A model generated the notes under the pieces. That model was not told the DNA's origin, did no database searches, and was given only the letters and a program-made list of their open reading frames with translations. DNA of 64,000 nt from Dasypus novemcinctus (Eukaryota; Chordata; Mammalia; Cingulata; Dasypodidae), in assembly GCF_030445035.2 (NCBI RefSeq), contig NC_092216.1, positions 10,231,405-10,295,404 of the forward strand, read 5' to 3'. The position numbers and the translations under genes are program-made. This document shows, piece by piece, positions 55,812-64,000 of this stretch (position 1 is the first letter of the stretch; each line of letters begins with the position of its first letter).

Positions 55812-58800
55812 CTTTTTTAAAGATACATAGATCACACAAAATATTACATTAAAAAATATAAGAGGATCCCATATATCCCACTCACCACACCTCCCACTTC
55901 TCCCACATCGACAACTTCTTTCATTGGTGTGGTACATTGCATTTGATGAGTACATTTTGGAGTATTGCTACACAGCATGGATTATAGTTTATGTTGTACT
56001 TTACAACTCTCTCCCAGTCCATTCAGTGAGTTATGGCAGGATATATAATGTCCTGCCTCTGTCCCCGAAATATCATTGAGGACAATTCCAAGTCCCGAAA
56101 ATGCCCCAATGTCACACCTGTTTTTTTTTTTTTAATATACTTAGATTACATTAAATGGTATGTAAAAAATAAAAGAAATTCTACATGTCCCATTCCCCAC
56201 ACCTCCCCACCTTTCCCCACATTAACAACTTCCTTCACTAGTGTGGTACATTCATTGCAATTGATGAAATTCATTTTGGAGTATTTCCACTAAGTATGGA
56301 TCATAGTTTACATTGTAGTAAACTTTGTATACTACATATATAAATATAGTACTCTCTTTTCCACTAAATTCTGCAGGTTATGGCAGGCTACATAATGGTC
56401 TTTATCTGTCACTCCAATGTCATTCAGAACAATTCCAAGTTCTGAAAATGTTCCTGCTTACACCTCTTATCCCCCCTTCCTGATCTCAACACCTCCAGTG
56501 GCCAATGTCTCCACATCAATGATATAATTTACTCTATTTCTAGAATCACAAGCCCATAGTCAAATACCAGTGAGTTCACACTAGTCTATATTTTAAAACC
56601 CAATACTGAGGACTCTCAGATGGCCCAAAACACTGACAGTCCCATATGACTGATGGATGGGACTATCTTACAGTTGTAGTTTCTCTCAGTTCCTTGGTGT
56701 GGCAGTTGTCCATCCTCACCTCCTTGTTAGTTGTCCTGGGTGAGCCCAATGAACTGGAGAATAGGTGTTGCAACTCCAGCAAGGCTCAAGTCCAGTTGGC
56801 ACATTGAAACCTCAAACATTCAAGTATCTTGGATGTACACCTACCAACTCCAGCACCAATTATAGGTTCAAATAAAAGGGACAAAGAGACATGTGAAGAG
56901 GAGTCACATCTGATTCCAACTGTGTCACATTTGGTAGTACAAACCCCAAAATAGGTCCCACTGGCAAGGCACCAAACTCTGGAGTGATCTTCCATGACTG
57001 CAGGACTTGAGTGTCTCCAGAGACTTTAGGAGCCCCACTATTTGGGGGTAGTATCTTCTTGGCAGTCTATGAGATCCTGCTGAGATATGCATAAGCCCTA
57101 CCTCTCTGATGACCTCCTGCCTCACTATGAAGAATCTTAGCCATATAAACTCATTTGTCTTTACCATTTCCTCCTTTATTCAAGGTCTTTTTCCAGTTGC
57201 ATCACCAGCCAGTGCTTGGTAGTAATTCCTTGGTGCCAGGGAGGCTCATTCCTGGGAGTCATGTCTCATGTTGAGGTGAAGGCAATACATCTATATGCAG
57301 AGTTTGACTTAGATAGAGGTCACATTTGAGCAGCAGGGAGGCTCTCTGGGGGTAACTTTTAGGCATGTACAACACTAGACTAAATTGCAATTTCAAGAGC
57401 AAAGGCTATTAAGCATAGTCATCAATAACAAGGGCCCATCAATGGATCATTCTTTTCCACCAGTCATTGCCACTGTACTTGGGGGATTGTTGCTATTCCA
57501 TTAGAAAATGTGGTAGTCATCCCTAGAATGGGAATTCAATATTATTTCAGTTGATTTGTGAATCTCTACCCACTGTGGCAATGCCTGATGAACACTTGAA
57601 AACAATTATATACCTTATATGCATGTGAACTTCCTCCAATATATCCCCCATCACTGACAACCCACACCAATGATCCTCCCCTGCCACAGTTGCAACTCTT
57701 CTGTGATCCAAACTTCAAAAATGAAGCCAGGAATATCACAAAATACAATTAATAGAAAATGAAATAATGATAGGTTTAAACATAAGAAATAAAACACATA
57801 GTTTACAAAAGCTAAAATTAAATTTAAGTAAAAAAGGATATTAAAAATAATGAAAAATATATTAAAAATTTTGATGTTGTTCTTTCATCACTGCAATATC
57901 TGTCATCCTGTATGTACAGTGGCATTTTCTTCCATTTCTTCCTCAATGTCTTCTTTTTCATTTTGTCTTCAAAGAGGTGTTACATCACAGTAAAGTCACA
58001 TACAGAATACAGAGGACTCCCATATACCCAACATCCTCCCCTTTCCCCATTCCCATAATAATAACCTTTTAACATGTGGATGGTACTGATGTACAAATAA
58101 TGAAACATAGTTACTAACTATAGTCAATGGTTTACATTATGGTTTACATTTTATACCATACACTTTTTATAAATTTTTGATGAAATTTAACATGGCCCTT
58201 ATCTACCATTGCAAGATCTTGCAGAACACTTCCCTTGTCCCTAAATTCCCCCTCTTCCATCTATTCTATTCCTCTCTGACCCTCCTCTTGGGGCCCAGAG
58301 TGACCACCAGGCTTCACTCCTTGAAGGGCAAGATCCATAGATATTTTCAACAATGCTGACACACTAGTCTGCCCTCCCCTATTACGAACTGTCCACTAGT
58401 CTGTCCTCCCCTATTAGGAACTGCCAGCTTCTAGAGAGACACCCTCCCCTTTGTTTGAAACATATTGGGCCTCCCTAGAATGGGAGTCCAACTCCTTCTC
58501 ACTCATTATGTGGTTCCCCACCCACTGACAAAACACACAGTGACAAAATGATCACTTACACATTCTCTAGATGACCGCCCAGGTATGCCCAGTCCCAAAT
58601 GCCACCCCATCCAACACCCTAAACCAGTAACCCTTCCTTGTCATATGGCCAAAAGAGCTTTCTCAAAATTGTAGTTTCAACCATGTACCTGCCAAACCCC
58701 AGTGTTCACCTGCTCCTTCCCTCAATCCTCCTCGCAGTTCAATGGATCATCCAACCCATTCTGCCCATACTACACCCCTGTCAAGCTTGCACTACCCAAC

Positions 58801-58999
58801 CCAAAAGTATTACAACACCTCTGTCATATCCCTTCACTGCACAACTACCACTTCCACCTTATCATCGATTTCACCCATATGGGCGTTGACTCACAATCTT
58901 CTTCTCCCTTTCCTTTTCTTGTAAACTATCTTCCAGACTCTAACTCTCTGAGTCTGCTCAATTTGCTTAATCATATCAGTGAGGTCATGTAATATCTTT
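55812..58999 (-). mobile_element. L1 (H) long 3'UTR, with a repeated start
   Basis: The 3'UTR start is present twice: 55812-56120 ends 'atgccccaatgtcacacctg', then a T14 run at 56123 restarts the same sequence ('attacattaaatggtatg'). The second copy continues through the usual landmarks to ORF2 near 59000. A further C-rich part begins at ~57960. One of the two starts is a separate 5'-truncated insertion. No gene is visible. Confidence 0.7.
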
Positions 59000-61900
59000 C
59001 TTTCATTGCCCAGCTTGCTTCGCTCAACATAAAGTACTCAAGATTAATTCACATTATCCCATGTGTTAGTACTGTATTTCTTACAGCTGAGTAATGTATG
59101 TATATACCACTTTGTATGTATATACCACAATTTATTTGTTCATTCATCTGTTGATAGGCATTTGGGTTGATTTCAACTTTTGGCAATATTGAATATGCCA
59201 CTATGAATATTGGTGTGCATATATCTGTTCATGTTCTTGATTTCAATTCTTCTGAGTGTACACCAGCAGTGGAATTCCTGGATCGTATGGCAGATCTATA
59301 GTTAGTTTTGTGAGGAACCATGAAACTGTCCTCCACAATGGTTGGGCTGTTAACATTCCCACCAGCAGTGGATGAGGGTTTCCATTCCTCTACATTTTCT
59401 CCAACACTGTAGTTCTGCTTTTCAAGTGGCCACTAGTCTAATAGCTGTAAGAGGGTATCTCATTGTATTTTTTATTGCATTTTCCTAAGAACTAGTGATG
59501 TTGTGCTTTTTATGTTTTCATGTGCTTTTTAACCATTTGTAGTTCTTCTTAGAGAAGGGTCTGTTCAAATAACTTGCCCATTTTTTAAATGGGTTATTTT
59601 TCTTTTCATTTTTGAGATACAGGAATTCTTTCTATATGCTGGATATTAGGTTCTTATCAGATATATGCTTACCAAATATTTTCTCCAATTGGATGGTCTA
59701 TCTTTCCACTTTCTGGACAAATTCCTCTGAGGTGCAAAAGGTTTCCGTTTTGAGGAGGTCCTATTTATCTATTTTTTCTTTACTTGCTCAAGCTTTGAGT
59801 GTGAAGTTTATGAAGCCATTTCCTATTACGAGTTCCTGTAGATGCTTCTCTCCATTATCTTCCAAGGTCTTTATGGTCTTGGCTCTTATACTTAGATCTT
59901 TGATCCCTCTTGAGATGGTAAATTCTCTTTCATTCTTTTGCATATGGATATGCCATTCTTCAATGACCACTTGCTGTGAGGCAATTCTCTCCTAGGTAAG
60001 CTGGCTTGTTTAATATCAATATTTAATTTATTTTTAAAAGATACATAAATAACACAAAATGTTAACCTAAAATATATAGGAGGTTTCCATATGCCCCACT
60101 TCCCATACCCCTCACTTTTCTCACATCAACAACTTATTTCATCAATGTTACATTCATTGAATTTGATGAATACATTTTGGAACATGTAGTTTTGATCACT
60201 GTAGCTTTGTAGTATGTTTTAAAGTGTGAGTTCTCTGATTTCATTTTTCATTTTTCTCTTTCAATGTCTTTGGCTATTCAGGGCCTCTTGCCATTCCAAA
60301 TAAGTTTCATAGCTTGTTTTTCCAATTCAGTAAAAAAAAAAACAAAACTGTGTTGATTTTATTGAGATTGCATTAAATCTGTAGTTCAGTTTGGGTAAGA
60401 GAGACATATTAAAGATATTTAGTCTTCCTAACGATGAACAGGGAATATTCTTCATTTGTAAGTGTTCTGTAGTTTATTGTGTATACATAATTTACATCTT
60501 TAAATTTATTTCTAGGTATTTGATTTTTTAAAATTACTATTGGAAATGGTATATTAATAGTAAAAAATGGGTATTTTTTCTTGATTTTCTCGTCAGATTG
60601 CTCATTATTAGTGTATAGAAATGTTACTGATTTTTGCGCATTGATCTTATAACCTGCAAATTTACTGAAATCATTTTTATGTTCTAGAAGCTTTGTTGTA
60701 GATTTCTCAGGGCTTTATATGTATAAGATCATGTCATCTGCAAATAGAAAAAAATTTACTTCTTCCTTTCCAATTTGGATGAATTTTGTATCTTTTTCTT
60801 CCTTAGTACTTGAGCAATTACTTCTAACACAATGTTAAATAGAAGTGGTGGTAATGGGCGTCTTTGTCTTGTTCCTGGTCTTAGAAGGAAAGCTCTTAGG
60901 ATTTCACCATTGTATATGATGTTAGCTATATGGTTTTCATATATTTACTTTATTATGCTCAGAAACTTTTCTTATATTCCTATATTTTGCAAGAAATGGT
61001 GCTATAATTTGTCAAATGTTTTTTCTCCATCTATAGAGATGATTATATTTTTCTTTCAATCTATGTGATGTATTACATTGATTTTCTTATGTTGTACCAT
61101 CCTTACATACTCGGTGAAACCCTTTTGATCATGGTGTACTATTTGTTTGATGTGATTGTTGAACATGATTAGCAAGTATTTTTGTTGAGAATTTTAGCAT
61201 CTAGGTTCATTAGAGAGATTGGACTGTAGTTTTCCTTTCTTGTGGCATCTTTGTTTGGCTTTGGTATTGGGATGATGTTGGCATCGTAGAATGAGTTAGG
61301 CTATGTTACTTATAATTCCACTGTTTGGAAGAGTTTAAAGAGGATTGGTGCTAGTTCTTTCTGGAACATTTGGTAGAATTCACCTGTGATGCTGTCTAGT
61401 CCTGGGCTTTTCTTAGTTGATGACTGATTCTATCTCTTTACTTGTGATTGATCTGTTGAGTTCATCAAGTTCTTCTTTCATCAATGTAGGTTGCTTGTGT
61501 GTTTCTAGGAATTTTTCCATTTCCTCTAAATTATCCTTCTTGTTGACATATAATTTTTCAAAATATCCTTTTATGCTTCTCTTATTTCTGTGGGATTAAT
61601 AGTGATATCTCCTTCCTTGTTTCTTATTTTGTGTGTTTGCATCTTTTTTCTTATTTTCTTTGTTAGTATAGATAGGAGTTTGTCAATTTAATCTTTTTTG
61701 GTTTTGCTTATTTTTTCTCATGCTTTTTTATTTTTTATTTCATTTAGTTCTTTTTAATCTTTGTTATTTACTTCTTTCTACTTTCTTAGGGCTTAGTTTC
61801 TTGTCTTTTACTTATTCTCCCAGGTGTGCCATTACATCTTCGATTTTAGCTCTCTCTTCTTTTTTGACATATGCATTGATGGCTATGAATTTCCCTCCCA

Positions 61901-62255
61901 GTTGAGCTTTTGCTATATGCCATAAGTTTTGATATGTGTGTTGTCATTTTCATTTGGTTCAAGGTAGTTACTCTTTTCTTTTGAAATGTCCCCCTGATCC
62001 ACAGTTTGTCTAAGAGTGTGTTGCTTAACTTCCATATCTGTGCCTAATTTGTTTCTCTGGTCCTTACTGATTTTCAGCTTCATTCCATTGTGGTCAGAGA
62101 AATTACTTTGTATAATTTCAATTTTTCTAAGTTCATTGAGAATTTTTCTGTTTCCTAGAATGTGGTCTATCTTGGAGAATGATCCATGTGCTCTTGAAAA
62201 GAATGTATATCCTACTGTATTTGGGTGTAGTGTTCTGTATGTCTATTACGGGTGA
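59000..62255 (-). pseudogene. L1 (H) ORF2, 5'-truncated and broken
   Basis: The C-terminal half includes REFTISRGIKDLSIRAKTI (59788-59970). The RT active-site DNA near 60725 still reads FADDM in the minus frame, unlike L1 F. The sequence ends in the endonuclease at 62255. It is interrupted by a 3'UTR piece at 60017-60189. Many stops. Confidence 0.82.
60017..60189 (-). mobile_element. ~170-bp L1 3' end inserted in L1 H ORF2
   Basis: 'aaaagatacataaataacac', 'ggaggtttccatatgcccca' and 'gaatacattttggaacat' match the 3'UTR start at 55.82 kb. Comparison with L1 F suggests ~100 bp of host ORF2 is missing at the site, so the insertion was accompanied by a deletion. Confidence 0.72.
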
Positions 62256-62860
62256 TCAATTCTTTAGCTATCAACTCCATGACTTTGCTCATTTTTTTAT
62301 ATCAGTGAAAGCATACAATATTTCTCCTTATGTTTTTGACTTATATCACTCAAAATAATGTTCTCAGGTTCATCCATGTTGTTCCTTATGGCAGAACTTC
62401 ATTTCTTCTTACAGCATAGCATTCCATCATATGAATATGGCACATTTTGTTTATCAGTGCATCAGTTGATGGAAATTTTGGTGGGTACCATTTTTTTGCA
62501 ATTGCAATTAAGGCCACTGTTAACACTGGTGTGCAACTGTCTGTTCATTCTCACCTTTGGTCTTCTGAATATATTTATAATAGCAGGATTGCTGGATCAT
62601 GTAGCAGTTCTATATTTAGGTTTTAGGAAGCCTAACTGTCATCCACAGAGTTTACACCATTTTTCATTTTCACCAACAGTTTAGGAGTATTTCCATTTCT
62701 CCATATCCTCTCCAGCACTTGTAGTATTTTTTAAAAAAATAATGGCCATTCTGTAAGTCATGAAATGTTACTATCTAATTGTAGTTTTCATCTGCACTTC
62801 CCTAATACCTAGTGATGTCCTTTTCCATGTCCTTTTGGGTCATTCATATTTATTCTTTTA
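62256..62860 (-). pseudogene. L1 (J) 3' part of ORF2
   Basis: Reverse reading gives ORF2 C-terminal DNA ('tgttctcaggttcatccatg', 'tccacagagtttacaccatt') and continues after the next insertion at 63283-63335. Decayed. Confidence 0.72.
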
Positions 62861-63270
62861 AAATTATTTTTATAATTTATTGAAGTATGTCACTCATACA
62901 TAAAAAATAAGTGTACGATAATAGTTGTGAACTTACAAAACAAACATATATAACATCATACAGGACTCTCATAATTCACTGTATCACCAATAATTTGCAT
63001 TGTAATTGAACCTTTTTAACTAATGATTAAAGAGCATTGTCAAAATATTACTACTAACCAAAGTATTTTTCACCTAAACTACCAGAGTGTCCTTTGTGAG
63101 CAATAGCAATTGTACATAACTACTGCAAGGTGTTGGGAACACATGGGAAAAATATAACTGGAGTGACCTATGGACTGTGGTTAGCAGTAATAATGTAATA
63201 TTCTTGCATCTATGTGAAAGTTATACTCACTGAGTAATGAGGAGGTATGGAAAATGTGAGCCAAATGTAC
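62861..63270. mobile_element. L1 3'UTR insertion with internal inversion (twin priming)
   Basis: 62883-63080 is the L1 E-type 3' end in minus orientation (reverse of ~29940-30140). 63090-63270 is an upstream part of the same 3'UTR in plus orientation ('atgggaaaaatataactgga', 'gactgtggttagcagtaata', compare 29392-29500). The flanks tttattctttta and tttgtattcttta form a likely TSD. An inverted 5' part joined to an uninverted 3' end within one TSD is the known product of twin priming. Confidence 0.78.
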
Positions 63271-63339
63271 ATTTGTATTCTTTAGAAAATTTCTTTTCAA
63301 GTCCTTGCCCTTTTTAAAATTGGGTTGCTTTGTCTCATT

Positions 63340-64000
63340 ATTATTTATTTTTTGTGAAGTTGTGATATTGCACACAATCATACATCATTGTATAACTTCA
63401 GTAGTTAGACCACCAATAACATCTTACATTGTTGTGACACATTTCTTACAAATGATGAGAGATCATTATAATATCACTGCTATCTATAATCAATAGTTTA
63501 TATTTGTGTATTTTCCCCACAAATCATCTTATTAACACCATGCTTAGTATTATATATTTGCTATAGTTCATGTGAGAATGTTCTCATAATTGTTCTGTTT
63601 ACCACCATCCATCATTCACCTAGGGTTTCACTGTGTTATACAGTTCCCTGTTTTGTACAATTCATTCAAAGTGTACACTCAGTGACTCTGTTTCATCACA
63701 GATTTGTGCTTCTATCAACTCAGTCCAAGTCAGAATGCTTTCATCACCCCAAAAGAAAAGATCTCTTACCTTCTTTAAACCCATTATTGACTTTAGCATT
63801 GATATAGTTCCTTCTTTGCCACTGCTGTAAAAATATTACAATATTACTGTTAACTTCAGTTTGTAGGTTACATGGATTGTATTCTTCCATGTGTCTACAT
63901 ATTCTTAATACCTTGTAATAAAGGAATATATCTGTGTATTTACTATTAAGCACAATCGTCATCCACCACCAAAATCACTGTTACAGTCTTTCTTCAAATG
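63340..64000 (-). mobile_element. L1 3'UTR (type of L1 B), cut by window end
   Basis: 'ttgcacacaatcatacatca', 'aatcatcttattaacaccat' and 'catgtgagaatgttctcata' match the 3'UTR at 7.85-8.1 and 54.75-55 kb in the same order. It begins inside L1 J ORF2. The rest lies outside the window. Confidence 0.7.

Overview
The window looks like non-coding nuclear DNA from a placental mammal, most probably a xenarthran and specifically an armadillo. The main reason is a tRNA-derived SINE present about a dozen times, complete with Pol III A and B boxes, an AT-rich tail and clear target-site duplications (TSDs). It matches the armadillo DAS-type SINEs as I know them. L1, MaLR-like, ERV-L and class II-like LTR remnants support a placental genome. 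I see no functional host gene, exon chain, rRNA, tRNA gene, CRISPR or bacterial feature. Almost all long open frames are pieces or reverse-strand shadows of L1, SINE or LTR sequence.

Layout. 1-7.7 kb: an old L1 read on the minus strand (called A), cut by a young solo LTR, two L1 3' fragments, a MaLR-like LTR piece and a SINE. 7.7-24.2 kb: a second minus-strand L1 (B), split by four SINEs, an L1 3'UTR insertion that itself carries a SINE, and a 10-kb block with another L1 (C) and the 5' part of a further L1 (D). C has about ten ~107-bp tandem monomers in its 5'UTR. 24.2-30.7 kb: an ancient L1M-like element split by a plus-strand, TSD-flanked L1 (E) that keeps both ends but lost the front of ORF2. 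30.7-33.2 kb: a plus-strand L1 fragment. 33.2-45.5 kb: an older minus-strand L1 (G), split by a second solo LTR of the same family and by a nearly full-length ~9.7-kb L1 (F) whose ORF1 is intact. 45.5-51.4 kb: LTR fragments, a decayed ERV-L pol region on the minus strand, and an intronless ANGEL2 processed pseudogene. 51.4-64 kb: further minus-strand L1 pieces (I, H, J), SINEs and a twin-priming-type inverted L1 3' end.

The genes do not form a pathway. The window records successive retrotransposition: L1 machinery produced the L1 copies, the SINEs (L1-like TSDs and A-rich tails) and the ANGEL2 retrocopy. A retrovirus-like family added two solo LTRs. The points most worth checking are the intact ORF1 beside an ORF2 whose catalytic aspartates read as glycine, the tandem monomers in L1 5'UTRs, the two near-identical inverted solo LTRs with repeat-number differences, and the ANGEL2 retrocopy. 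I found no previously undescribed enzymatic or defence system.
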